Assembly (NCBI RefSeq): GCF_007570835.1
Contig: NZ_SUNC01000001.1
Span: 682,001-746,000 of the forward strand
Source: Croceicoccus sediminis
Lineage (GTDB): Bacteria; Pseudomonadota; Alphaproteobacteria; Sphingomonadales; Sphingomonadaceae
Direction: 5' to 3'
DNA length: 64,000 bases
Part shown: positions 26,374 through 34,744 of the stretch, piece by piece
How positions within the stretch are numbered: position 1 is the stretch's first letter
Layout of the letters: each line of letters starts with the position of its first letter
The notes under the pieces: model-generated
What the model saw: the letters and a program-made list of their open reading frames with translations, nothing else
Databases searched by the model: none
Told to the model about the DNA's origin: nothing
Translations under genes and position numbers: made by a program

Positions 26374-26408
26374 AAAAAAAGGCGGAACATCAGGCCCGCC
26401 CTTTTTTT
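26374..26408 (-). terminator. terminator of the F0 ATP synthase operon
   Basis: GGCGG (26381-26385) pairs with CCGCC (26396-26400), flanked by seven A residues on one side and seven T residues on the other with a single-base bulge. Read leftward it lies 45 bases after the atpF stop and ends in a long T-run. It is symmetric enough to act in both directions. Confidence 0.8.
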
Positions 26409-26453
26409 CAGAAGCCGGTCTGATCGGAAGCGAATCCGATCGGATGGCGAGTG

Positions 26454-27059
26454 TCAGAGACTGGAGATCGTCTGGTCGACGAGCGAGCTGTCCGCGGCCT
26501 GGTCATGCCGCTTGGCAATGATCGAGGCTGCACCGGCAGCCGATGCCCGAGCGGCCTTGGCGCGAAGTTCGTCGATCGCGGCGCGTTCGGCACCGGCGAT
26601 CTTTTCTTCGGCCATCTTCTGGCGGCGCGCGACCATGGCGGTGGAGTCGGTCTCGGCCTTGGCAACGATGGTATCGGCTTCGTGGCGAGCATGCTCGAGC
26701 ATGCTCGCTGCGTCCTTTTCGGCCCCGGCGATCTTGTCGGCATACTCCTTGCGGAGCGCCTCTGCCTCGGCGCGAAGCTGCTTTGCCTCGTCAAGCTGCG
26801 ACTTGATCTCCGCGATCTTCTTGTCGAGCCCGCCGGCGATCAGCTTGGGCACGCCCTTCCACAGAAGCACGCCGATGAAGACGAGCATCGCGAGGCTGAT
26901 CCAGGCGAAGGGACCGATGAAACCGAAAGCAACCGGTTCGGCGTGTTCGGTGCCGGCGTGGCCAGCCTGTTCCATGCCCTGTAGTTCGGTGGCGTGTTCG
27001 AGGTTTTCCTCGACCATGGCCGATCCGTCAGCGGCAAGAACGACGGTCAGGGTGCTCAT
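26454..27059 (-). CDS. atpF: F0F1 ATP synthase subunit b
   Basis: Peripheral stalk subunit of ATP synthase, 201 residues. About 45 residues of N-terminal, histidine/glutamate-rich leader precede one membrane segment (FAWISLAMLVFIGVLLW), then a long charged coiled coil rich in Ala, Glu and Lys (KKIAEIKSQLDEAKQLRAEA) runs to the C-terminus. The ATG at 27059 shares one base with the stop of the b' gene (TGATG); a GTG one codon earlier would be an alternative. AAGGAGG lies seven bases upstream of the ATG. It is the last gene of the F0 operon, before the terminator. Confidence 0.93.
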   Translation of the reverse strand: MSTLTVVLAADGSAMVEENLEHATELQGMEQAGHAGTEHAEPVAFGFIGPFAWISLAMLVFIGVLLWKGVPKLIAGGLDKKIAEIKSQLDEAKQLRAEAEALRKEYADKIAGAEKDAASMLEHARHEADTIVAKAETDSTAMVARRQKMAEEKIAGAERAAIDELRAKAARASAAGAASIIAKRHDQAADSSLVDQTISSL

Positions 27060-27544
27060 CACATCGCCTCCTTAACGGCGGGGCGGGCTTCGGCGGCGGA
27101 AACCTCGATACCGGCAAGACGCTTCACGATGTCGGCAGCGGCCTCGCTGGCTACTTCCTCGATCTCTGCGGCGGCAGATGCACGGGCCTCGGCGATACGT
27201 GCCTCCGCCTCGGTCAGCCTGGCATCGATGCCGGTCTGTGCGGCGGCCAGCTTCTTTTCGGTGCTGGCGGCGGCTTCCGCCTTGGCCTTGGCGATAAGGG
27301 CCTGGGCCTCTGCGCGGTTGGCGTTTTCACGCTCCCGCCAGGCGGCTTCTTCGGCATCGGCCTTGTTACGGGCGGCTTCCGCAGCAGCAAGGTCGTCCGA
27401 GATCTGCTTGTCACGCAGGGCGACGGTATCCATCACCTTGGGGACCATGCCCTTGCCGACGATGAAGAAGACCAGGCCGAAGATCAGCAACAGCCAGAAA
27501 ATCTGACTGGAGTAGGTCGCGGCCAACTGTTCTATCTGAGGCAT
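27059..27544 (-). CDS. F0F1 ATP synthase subunit b'
   Basis: Second peripheral stalk subunit, 161 residues, forming a heterodimer with b as in alphaproteobacteria, cyanobacteria and chloroplasts. A short N-terminus (MPQIEQLAATYSSQ) is followed by the membrane segment IFWLLLIFGLVFFIVG, the conserved KGMVPKVMDTVALRDKQI, and a coiled coil ending ADIVKRLAGIEVS. It lies 101 bases after atpE, which is the widest gap within the operon. Confidence 0.93.
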   Translation of the reverse strand: MPQIEQLAATYSSQIFWLLLIFGLVFFIVGKGMVPKVMDTVALRDKQISDDLAAAEAARNKADAEEAAWRERENANRAEAQALIAKAKAEAAASTEKKLAAAQTGIDARLTEAEARIAEARASAAAEIEEVASEAAADIVKRLAGIEVSAAEARPAVKEAM

Positions 27545-27645
27545 CGCAAATGGCGTCCTGTTACGGGATCAAGCAGCTAGAAATTCAAAGCATCCTTCTC
27601 CGGCCCGCCCGTAAATCGGACGGACCGGGAAAGGAAAGCGTTCGA

Positions 27646-27873
27646 TCAGGCGACGAAGATCAGGATCATCGCGACGACGAACGAGAGCAGGCCAAGAAGT
27701 TCGGCGGCGGCGAAGCCGATGAACAGGCGGCCCTGCTGGCCGTCGGCAGCACCCGGATTGCGCAGCGCGCCTTCGAGGAACTTGGCGAAAACGTTACCAA
27801 CGCCGAGCGAGGCGAGGCCCGCACCAAGAGCGGCGAGACCGGCACCGAGCAGCTTTGCGGCTTCTGCGTCCAT
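27646..27873 (-). CDS. atpE: F0F1 ATP synthase subunit c
   Basis: The proteolipid that forms the rotating c-ring, 75 residues with two membrane helices. Helix one is Gly/Ala-rich (LGAGLAALGAGLASLGVGNV), the polar loop has the conserved RNP at residues 38-40, and helix two carries the proton-binding glutamate E58 in FAAAELLGLLSF. The presence of Glu with no sodium-motif Gln/Ser pattern in helix one suggests proton coupling. AAAGGAG precedes the ATG. Confidence 0.96.
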   Translation of the reverse strand: MDAEAAKLLGAGLAALGAGLASLGVGNVFAKFLEGALRNPGAADGQQGRLFIGFAAAELLGLLSFVVAMILIFVA

Positions 27874-27912
27874 TGTAAAAACTCCTTTGGAAAACTTGTC
27901 GTGTTGAACAGA

Positions 27913-28698
27913 TCAGTGAAGGTTTTCAGCGTCGTTGAGATAGACGCTGGTAAGCAGTGCGAAGACGTAGGCCTGAATGCCCGCGACCAGGATTTCGAGC
28001 GCACAGATACCGATCATCAGGATGAAGCTCGGGATACCGGCGATGGCGAAATACTGCATGCCTGCATTGCTGGAGCCGATGACGAAGCTCGACAGCACTT
28101 CCAGCAGGACGTGCCCGGCCATCATCGCGACGAAAAGACGCAGGCCAAGGCTGAAGGGGCGGACCATGAAACTGATCATCTCGACCACGAAGATGATCGG
28201 GATCATCGGGACGGGCGTGCCGTGCGGCACGAAGAGCGAGAAGAAGTGCAGCTTGTGCTTCGCGAAACCGACGATCAGCACGATGCCGAACGAAATGATC
28301 GCGAGAATGCCGGTCACGGTGAAGTGGCTGGTGAATGTGAAGGGGTGCAGGCCGATGACGCCCAGCGGCAGGAGGCCGAGGATGTTGCCGAACAGGATGA
28401 ACATGAACAGCGAGAAGATGTAGGGAACGTACTTGCGCCCGTTCTTGCCGATGTTCGCTTCGAGCATGTCGTCGATCAGGCCGGTGAAGCTTTCCACCGC
28501 CATCTGCCAGCGACCGGGCACCAGCTGACGCTTCATGCCGCCGAAAACGAAGGCCCACAGCGCAAGCGCCGAGATCGCCATCCACACCGTCGAATTGGTG
28601 ATGGCGATATTGTAGCCGAGCAGTTCCAGGTGATCCGTACCGAACATCGGCTGGATCGTGAACTGATGCATCGGGTCGACTTTGGCTTCGGTTGCCAC
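27913..28698 (-). CDS. atpB: F0F1 ATP synthase subunit a
   Basis: Stator membrane subunit providing the two proton half-channels, 261 residues with about six hydrophobic segments. The essential arginine lies in FSLGLRLFVAMMAGHVLLEV near residue 196. PYIFSLFMFILFGNILGLLP is the other well-conserved block. The start is GTG (MATEAKVDP) with AGGGAAA seven bases upstream; an internal ATG nine codons later is possible. It lies 46 bases after atpI and 39 before atpE. Confidence 0.95.
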   Translation of the reverse strand: MATEAKVDPMHQFTIQPMFGTDHLELLGYNIAITNSTVWMAISALALWAFVFGGMKRQLVPGRWQMAVESFTGLIDDMLEANIGKNGRKYVPYIFSLFMFILFGNILGLLPLGVIGLHPFTFTSHFTVTGILAIISFGIVLIVGFAKHKLHFFSLFVPHGTPVPMIPIIFVVEMISFMVRPFSLGLRLFVAMMAGHVLLEVLSSFVIGSSNAGMQYFAIAGIPSFILMIGICALEILVAGIQAYVFALLTSVYLNDAENLH

Positions 28699-28744
28699 GC
28701 GTGTTTCCCTGTCGCCTTATGAACGACAGCGCCCTTCCTGACTA

Positions 28745-29062
28745 TCAGTCGGGGCGCCGGTTCGAAATTCGTATGATGTTCCTGAAGGCGACCACCATTC
28801 CGAGGAACAGCATCACCAACAGACCCCAGGGCGACGTTCCAGCAAACCGGTCGATAACCCAACCGATCAGCGCGCCACCTGCGAGACCACCGATGAGTTC
28901 CGCCAGCACTCTGGATCCCAGGCGATAGTTCGCGTCGGGAGCCTGTACCTGCGGTTGGATGCGAGCGTCTTCCCGCTCCCGCGCGGCTTTAAGCCGGGCT
29001 TCGAGCGAATCGATGCGAACATCCTCACCAATGGGTTCCCGATCGGACCGATCATCGTTCAT
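28745..29062 (-). CDS. atpI: AtpZ/AtpI family protein
   Basis: Small ATP synthase accessory protein, 105 residues, first gene of the F0 operon. An acidic, coiled N-terminus (DSLEARLKAAREREDARI) precedes two membrane helices, LAELIGGLAGGALIGWVIDR and WGLLVMLFLGMVVAFRNI, a pattern matching the AtpZ/AtpI family implicated in c-ring assembly and magnesium/calcium handling. The ATG at 29062 has GGGAGGA six bases upstream, so a longer reading from 29155 is rejected. The operon promoter should lie in the 173 bases upstream. Confidence 0.9.
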   Translation of the reverse strand: MNDDRSDREPIGEDVRIDSLEARLKAAREREDARIQPQVQAPDANYRLGSRVLAELIGGLAGGALIGWVIDRFAGTSPWGLLVMLFLGMVVAFRNIIRISNRRPD

Positions 29063-29235
29063 GCAGGTTCCTCCCGTTGAAAGGCCCGGCAAGCGCGACA
29101 AGCTGCCCGTCGAGGGCGCGGACCCTTTAGGAAAGGGGTTACGCCAAGTCAACATGGCCCAATGGTCGTATTCAAGCTATTTTGCGGCACTGCAAAATGC
29201 CGGAGCACTGCCCCTGCCCGAAAGCCGCGTGCGAA

Positions 29236-29643
29236 TCAGCCTGCGGCGGGGCAGCGCGGGTCGACGCGGGCCGGGCCGCTACCGCGTGTCTGCCAGCTTC
29301 CGTCAGGGGCCTGGTACTTTTCACCAGGCGCGGTTCGCGCGATCAACAGGCAGCCCTGGGTAAAGGCGAATTCCTCGATCGTGACGCCCTGTGCGCGGGC
29401 GCGGTCGGCATAGCTGGCCTTGCGGCGGATATTGAGATCGTTGACCAATTTCTTGAGGTCGGACGACGGATTTCCGACGAAGCCGAGATAGCCGTCCATC
29501 TTCTCGCCGATCGTACCGTTGGCGCGGCCTGCGGCATAGGCCGGGTCGCGCTGCGCGAAGGCGGGCGAAGCGACGGTTGCCAGCGCACCTGCGGCAAGCA
29601 GGGCGGCGGCGATGTTGCGAAATGTCTTGCCGGTTGCGGGCAT
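29236..29643 (-). CDS. ydbL: YdbL family periplasmic protein (DUF1318)
   Basis: A 135-residue exported protein. The signal peptide runs MPATGKTFRNIAAALLAAGALATVASPAFA with an AxA cleavage site near residue 30, and the mature part has the DUF1318 pattern: AYAAGRANGTIGEKMDGYLGF, an LKKLVNDLNIRRKASYADRA helix, and TIEEFAFTQGCLLI. GGAGA lies seven bases before the ATG at 29643, which shares a base with the ynbE stop. In E. coli YdbL accompanies the YdbH-YnbE envelope bridge and is thought to help assemble it. Last gene of ydbH-ynbE-ydbL. Confidence 0.9.
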   Translation of the reverse strand: MPATGKTFRNIAAALLAAGALATVASPAFAQRDPAYAAGRANGTIGEKMDGYLGFVGNPSSDLKKLVNDLNIRRKASYADRARAQGVTIEEFAFTQGCLLIARTAPGEKYQAPDGSWQTRGSGPARVDPRCPAAG

Positions 29644-29921
29644 CAGAAAATCTCCGGGTTTTCCTCGATGTTCTCTTCCGCGGAATCGACGAGGCGGTAG
29701 AGCACTTCCTGTTTGATGTTCACGTTCAGCTCGATCACGATCGGTTCGGCCGGCGCATTCACGTTGACGCAGGCCGCCAATGCCGAAAAGCCCGCGACCA
29801 TAGTGCCGCAGGCGATCAGGCGTTGCCAGTCCAGTGCCCTGCCCCTTGGAAAATCCATCGGGGCCGTGTTTGCACCGGCGGCCGCCGGCGTCAATCGAGC
29901 CATCCATCGTGCTCCACTCAT
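29643..29921 (-). CDS. ynbE: YnbE family lipoprotein
   Basis: An outer-membrane lipoprotein candidate: hydrophobic TMVAGFSALAAC forms a lipobox ending in the modified Cys, and the short mature part NVNAPAEPIVIELNVNIKQE is the beta-strand characteristic of YnbE, which stacks onto YdbH. The ATG at 29921 overlaps the ydbH stop by four bases and gives 92 residues, with a long N-region before the signal; an internal ATG at 29858 would give 71 residues and a more standard lipoprotein signal but has no visible ribosome site. The order with ydbH and ydbL matches the E. coli operon. Confidence 0.85.
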   Translation of the reverse strand: MSGARWMARLTPAAAGANTAPMDFPRGRALDWQRLIACGTMVAGFSALAACVNVNAPAEPIVIELNVNIKQEVLYRLVDSAEENIEENPEIF

Positions 29922-32900
29922 TGCATTCTCTCGCTTTCCGGTGGCTGAATGCCTTCTTCAACCGGGGTGATATCCTCGCCCAGCACCGCCTCGCCCGAGG
30001 GGACGAGCGTATTTCCGCTCACGTCGATCAGGCCCAGTTCGCGTGGATCGCGCACCGAGGCCGGGTCGTAGAGCGACTTGAAGCTGGACAGCAGCTGGTA
30101 GAACGGCGCGCGCACGTTCACGTCGAAACGGATCGGCAGCGATGCGAGGCGCCGGGTGATGATGTTCTTCTTCGCGCCATCGCCCTGTTTGACCCCGTCG
30201 ATCTTCACCCGCGTCACGATCTCGCCGTCCAAATTGCCGTCGAGCCCGATTCTCATTGCCGTGTAATCGAGCGATTTGAGCGCATCGAAAGCGAAGTTGG
30301 CGATGGCGTTCAGGTCCTCGTAGGTCAGCGCGCCGACATAGGACACATTGCCCCCCGGCGGCCGTGACGTGAGCACGCCGCCTTCGATGCGACCGCCGTT
30401 TTCGTCAAAGATCAGCGGGATCGTGCCGTCGAATGTGCCTGTCGCGCTGAGGTTCGCAAGCTCCATACGTTCAACGAAACGGGCAGCGTCCAGGCCCTCG
30501 ATCTCGAAGACGTAGCTGCGCACCTCGGTCTGGCCCAGGTTGATCCGCGTGGGCCGCATGGTCAGCGTGCCGCCCAGGAACGGAAACTTCGCGTCGTTGA
30601 GTTGCAGGGCCAGTTCCGGCTCGATCGTGAAATCGACGATGCCATCCTCGACCACGATGCCGGGATTGACCTCGGCGATGGAAACCCGCTGATTCGGCGC
30701 GGTTTCAAGCGCGAGCAGGTCGGTGAATTCGACCGTGCCGGACAGCCCGCGGACCGGACCGAAGGCGGCCGCGAAATCCAGCGAATCGGTAGAGAACGAC
30801 CCCGTCGAGGTAACGCCATCCTTGCCCCAGTCGATCCGGCCCTTGCCCGTGACCGTGCCATAGGCATTGGCGATCGTGCCGAGCGCAAGGCGCGTGACGG
30901 TATCTGGCTGCAAGCCATCGTCGAAGGTGATCCCGTCCACGGAAAGGTCCGCATGGCCGGTGCTGGTGCCCAGCGCATGGACGATATCGACGCCGACGAC
31001 CGCGCGACCAGTCGTCTCTTCGCGCAACAGCGCGTCCGCGACGATCGTATTATCGGCAAAGACAAGCTCGGCATCGCGCGCGATCATCGGCTGAAAGCGG
31101 GCATCGGCCTGACGGTCCGTCACGCGCAGAGTGCCGTTTTTGACGATCAACGAATCGTCGCGCCATGCCCAAGTGCCCGAGGCCTGAGTGATATCCAGCG
31201 GCACGTCGGCAAGTCGGAATTCAGCATCGGCGAACGTGCCCGCGATCTCTCCGCCGATATCCGCGGTCAGTTCGCTCAACCGGAATCGCGTCGCGCTCGC
31301 TTCCTCGCCAAGCGCGATATCGAGATCGCGTGCAACAAACGTACCGGGAATGCCGATCCCGACGGGACCACCGCGAATCGTGGCGGGCGTGTCGCCAAGC
31401 GTTCCGGCCAGATCGAGCGAAGGGACACCGGCGGCAAAGCGCGTTCCCGCCGAATCGCTGCGCAGGATAGCGCTGTTTTCAGGAGAGCAGAGCGTCAGCG
31501 ACTGGTCCTGCAAGGTCAGGCTGGCCAGTTCGAGCCGGGCAAATCGCGGCGTGACGCATCCGGGCCAAAGAGCAAGACCGCCCCCTGGCTTCCAGCCGCC
31601 GGTAACGGGGAGTTGCAACGATTCGACCCGGCCGCCGGGTATCGCGCCAGATGCTTTCACCATGCCCGAAAGCTGCAGGAAGCCCGCAGTGTTCTGCCTG
31701 ATTTCCAGCGACGGGATAGCCAGCCGCGAATCGCCCTCGGCATATTCGGCCATCGAAAGCTGCATGGTGATGCCGCCCGCGCCGCTCTGTTCCATCCGGC
31801 CCGAAATGCGCGGCATCCCGCGCCCGCCGCTTTCGAACGCGCCCGCGAACCGCGTGCGGCCATCGTCGGTGAGCGATAGCTGCCCGCGTGAGATGGACAG
31901 CAGGGTATCCCCGCCCTGCCCCCGCCAGGCGGCACTGGGGACGATGACGGTGCGCCCGTCCGGCCCGATGCGCGCCTGTACGTCGGCGTCGAACGTGCTG
32001 CGCCGCCCTTCCCTTGCCAGCGCCGAGCGCAGCTTGGCGACGAGCGGCGCACCGAGCGTGCCTTCGGCAAGCTGCTGATACCCGGCGAGCTGTCCGTCGA
32101 AGCCCTGACCCGGCCTGAGCCCTGCGCCCCGCAAGCTGCCGTCGAAGGCGACGTTGGCAAAGCCATCGCGTGCCCGCACCGCGCCTTCGACCGCGAAGCG
32201 GGTTATGTCCGCCCCCGCGATCCGTGCATCGGCCGCCGTGAGGTCGAGATTGCTGGTAAGGCCGTCCTTGTTCAGCGCGATCGCGATTTCCCCCGCGATG
32301 CTACCGACCGACTGCCCTGCGCTTGCCAGCCGCCCGCTCAACACATCGGCCTTGCCGTCGAAACCGTCGAACTGCCGCGTGCCCGTCAAGTCGAGTGCCA
32401 GCATCGCCTGCCCCAGCGAGAAGTCCGTTTCCGAACAGTCGACACCGGAAAGCCGCAACGGACCTTCGAATCGCGGACGTTGCCCCGTGATCGAAACAGT
32501 TCCGTAAACCGAAGCGTCGCTGAGCGTGCAGTCCCCGTCCGAAAGTCTGGGCGCAACTGCCCCGATCACGCCGGAGAAACCGCCGTGCAAGTGGCCCGAA
32601 CCTGCCAGCTTCACACCGATGTCGCCATAGTCGGAGCCGAGCAGCGCGCGCCCGTCATCGATCGCGACCCGCATGTCGGGAAGCTCGAACGGCTGGTCCG
32701 AAGGGCCGGTATAGATGACCCTGTCGAGCGTGCCGAAGCTCATCCTGCCATCGACCAACCGTCCGTAAAGCCGGGGCTTCACCAGCCGGATCGCGGCGAT
32801 CTGAGGGCTTCCGAAGCGATAGCGCAGGGTAATTTCGGCCCGCTCTATCGTCATGTCGGGGCGGTCCGGATCGCCGATCACGACATTGTCGATCACCTGC

Positions 32901-33118
32901 ATCGATGGACCGATCGAGGCGATGTCGTAAGTCGCGGGCAGGTCGTAGCTTTCCAGCGTATCGGCGATCAGCCCGTCGGCAAGATCCTTGCGCACGGTCC
33001 AGACGCCGCCGACGACAAGCGCCAGCGCCGCCACGCCGCCCAGCGCGATTCGGCCAAGCCGTTTGCGCCGCCGCGGGGGCAGATCGGGCTGTTCATCGAT
33101 TTCGGCGGATTGGTTCAT
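29918..33118 (-). CDS. ydbH: YdbH family AsmA-like intermembrane phospholipid transport protein
   Basis: A 1066-residue protein anchored by one N-terminal helix (IALGGVAALALVVGGVWTV, about residues 28-46) with a very long periplasmic beta-rich region typical of the AsmA-like/TamB group, thought to form a hydrophobic groove carrying phospholipids across the periplasm. The N-terminal SYDLPATYDIASIGPSMQVI block and the C-terminal dicarboxylate-domain-like ITRRLASLPIRFDVNVRAPF and YDPASVRDP match YdbH members. The stop overlaps the ynbE start. In E. coli YdbH works redundantly with TamB and YhdP in outer-membrane lipid homeostasis. Confidence 0.9.
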   Translation of the reverse strand: MNQSAEIDEQPDLPPRRRKRLGRIALGGVAALALVVGGVWTVRKDLADGLIADTLESYDLPATYDIASIGPSMQVIDNVVIGDPDRPDMTIERAEITLRYRFGSPQIAAIRLVKPRLYGRLVDGRMSFGTLDRVIYTGPSDQPFELPDMRVAIDDGRALLGSDYGDIGVKLAGSGHLHGGFSGVIGAVAPRLSDGDCTLSDASVYGTVSITGQRPRFEGPLRLSGVDCSETDFSLGQAMLALDLTGTRQFDGFDGKADVLSGRLASAGQSVGSIAGEIAIALNKDGLTSNLDLTAADARIAGADITRFAVEGAVRARDGFANVAFDGSLRGAGLRPGQGFDGQLAGYQQLAEGTLGAPLVAKLRSALAREGRRSTFDADVQARIGPDGRTVIVPSAAWRGQGGDTLLSISRGQLSLTDDGRTRFAGAFESGGRGMPRISGRMEQSGAGGITMQLSMAEYAEGDSRLAIPSLEIRQNTAGFLQLSGMVKASGAIPGGRVESLQLPVTGGWKPGGGLALWPGCVTPRFARLELASLTLQDQSLTLCSPENSAILRSDSAGTRFAAGVPSLDLAGTLGDTPATIRGGPVGIGIPGTFVARDLDIALGEEASATRFRLSELTADIGGEIAGTFADAEFRLADVPLDITQASGTWAWRDDSLIVKNGTLRVTDRQADARFQPMIARDAELVFADNTIVADALLREETTGRAVVGVDIVHALGTSTGHADLSVDGITFDDGLQPDTVTRLALGTIANAYGTVTGKGRIDWGKDGVTSTGSFSTDSLDFAAAFGPVRGLSGTVEFTDLLALETAPNQRVSIAEVNPGIVVEDGIVDFTIEPELALQLNDAKFPFLGGTLTMRPTRINLGQTEVRSYVFEIEGLDAARFVERMELANLSATGTFDGTIPLIFDENGGRIEGGVLTSRPPGGNVSYVGALTYEDLNAIANFAFDALKSLDYTAMRIGLDGNLDGEIVTRVKIDGVKQGDGAKKNIITRRLASLPIRFDVNVRAPFYQLLSSFKSLYDPASVRDPRELGLIDVSGNTLVPSGEAVLGEDITPVEEGIQPPESERMQ

Positions 33119-33284
33119 GCTTCTTTCTTACAGGCCGCGACCGGACAATCGATCCACGGTTCGCAGGCGCGCGGAACTTGCGCGGGCCGCGAGGCAAAGG
33201 CAATGGTTCGAAACGCAATTTTACGCACGGGCTATCCCGGCGGGGGAGCAGGTCGCAGTGAACAGCAGGCAGGACGAACTGCCG

Positions 33285-33995
33285 ATGAACGAGGTGCCAC
33301 CGGCCCCTGCGAAGAAGGCGGACGGGCACGATCCGAAGGGTCACCGTGCACGGCTTCGCGCCCGCTTCATGGATGGCGGGGCCGATGCGCTGGGCGATCA
33401 CGAGATCGTGGAATACCTGCTGATGACCGCGATTCCGCGCCGCGACGTCAAGCCGCTGGCCCGTTCGCTCATCCAGCGGTTCGGCGGTCTTGCTGGCGTG
33501 TTCAATGCCGATCGCAAGTCGCTGGAAACACACCCCGGCATGGGCGAGACGAGCGCGGCGGCGCTGAAGATCGTCGCCATCGCCACCCGCCGTCTTGCCC
33601 GCGCGCATGTGCAGGACAAGCCGGTGCTGGGTTCGTGGCAGGCGCTGATCGATTACCTTACCATCGACATGGCGCACCTGACGGTTGAGCGTGTTCGCGT
33701 GCTTTACCTTAATGCGCAGAATCGCCTGATCCAGGACGAACACATCGGCGACGGGTCGCTGGACGAGGCGGCGATCCACCCGCGCGAGGTTATCCGCCGG
33801 GCGATGGAACTGGGCGCGGCGGCGATGATCCTCGTGCACAATCACCCCAGCGGTAATCCGGAGCCCAGCCGCGCCGACATCCAGATCACGAACCGCATTG
33901 CAGAGGCCGGGCGGCTTCTCAATATCACCGTTCATGATCACATCATCGTCGGGCGGTCGGGGCACGTCTCACTCAGGTCCAAGGGCCTGATCTGA
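33285..33995 (+). CDS. radC: RadC family JAB1/MPN domain protein
   Basis: A 236-residue RadC homologue. The N-terminal half has helix-hairpin-helix character (HEIVEYLLMTAIPRRDVKPL, and LETHPGMGETSAAALKIVA), and the C-terminal JAMM metalloprotease-like motif is complete: ILVHNHPSGNPEPSRADIQI with the two His, Ser and Asp, followed by HDHIIVG. The historical link to DNA repair is not well supported. Two starts are plausible: the ATG at 33285 with GGACGA upstream, or a GTG at 33258 with GGGGGAG upstream that adds nine residues. The stop overlaps the NRDE gene by one base (TGATG). Confidence 0.9.
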   Translation: MNEVPPAPAKKADGHDPKGHRARLRARFMDGGADALGDHEIVEYLLMTAIPRRDVKPLARSLIQRFGGLAGVFNADRKSLETHPGMGETSAAALKIVAIATRRLARAHVQDKPVLGSWQALIDYLTIDMAHLTVERVRVLYLNAQNRLIQDEHIGDGSLDEAAIHPREVIRRAMELGAAAMILVHNHPSGNPEPSRADIQITNRIAEAGRLLNITVHDHIIVGRSGHVSLRSKGLI

Positions 33996-34744
33996 TGTGC
34001 ATCGCCGTTGCTGCCTGGCGCTGCGCCCCGGACTGGCCGCTGGTCATCATCGCCAACCGCGACGAATTTCACGAAAGGCCCACGGAAGGTCTGTCTCGCT
34101 GGAGCGACGGCAGCGGCATCATTGCCGGGCGCGATCTGCGTTCGGGTGGCACCTGGCTGGGCGTTTCTGAGCAGGGCATCTCAGACCGGCGCGGGCGGCT
34201 GGCGCTGATCACCAACTTCCGCGATCCGGTGAACTTTCGCCCCGACGCTCCGTCGCGCGGCGCGCTCGTCACCGACTGGCTGACCGGCGACTGGCACCGG
34301 GTCGAGGATCGCTTTGCCGATCTTTCCGCATACAACGGATTCAGCCTCGTCCTGATCGACGGTGCGAGCGGCTGGATCGTAGATAACCGAACCATGGCCG
34401 AACCGCGGGCCATGGACAAAGACGATTATTACGGATTGTCGAACGGGGCCTTTGCCGATCCATGGCCCAAAGTGGACAGGCTGACGGGCGACATGCGCCG
34501 CTTGATCGACAGTGGGCAGCCCGATGAAAGTGCCTTTTTCGCAATGCTTGCCAAGAGCGGCCCGGCGGCAGAAGCCGACAGCGAGGCCGCGCCTGTCTTC
34601 ATCCACAATCCGAAGTACGGCACGCGTTGCAGCACCGTCGTCATGATCGGCGCCGACGGCAAAGGTTCGATTGCGGAGCGGCGGTTCGCGCCGGACGGCT
34701 CGCTTTCGGGCAGCGAGCGGGTCGACCTCACTTATCGATTCTGA
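33995..34744 (+). CDS. NRDE family protein (TANGO2-like)
   Basis: A 249-residue member of the NRDE/TANGO2 family, named for the sequence seen here as IIANRDEFHERPT at residues 18-30. The protein starts MCIAVAAW, with a Cys at position 2 as in Ntn-hydrolase-like members, and has GIIAGRDLRSGGTWLGVS near 49. Eukaryotic TANGO2 is linked to lipid and haem metabolism, but bacterial function is unclear. It is co-translated with radC through a one-base overlap and its 3' end overlaps the convergent DMT transporter gene by 13 bases. Confidence 0.9.
   Translation: MCIAVAAWRCAPDWPLVIIANRDEFHERPTEGLSRWSDGSGIIAGRDLRSGGTWLGVSEQGISDRRGRLALITNFRDPVNFRPDAPSRGALVTDWLTGDWHRVEDRFADLSAYNGFSLVLIDGASGWIVDNRTMAEPRAMDKDDYYGLSNGAFADPWPKVDRLTGDMRRLIDSGQPDESAFFAMLAKSGPAAEADSEAAPVFIHNPKYGTRCSTVVMIGADGKGSIAERRFAPDGSLSGSERVDLTYRF

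Noticed and set aside
26454-29062. Absence of F1 subunit genes next to the F0 ATP synthase operon
   Set aside because: Separate F0 and F1 operons are normal in alphaproteobacteria, so this is not an anomaly.
29063-29235. Possible small gene between the atp operon and ydbL
   Set aside because: Only short frames without ribosome sites are open; this interval most likely holds the atp operon promoter and the end of the ydbH operon.
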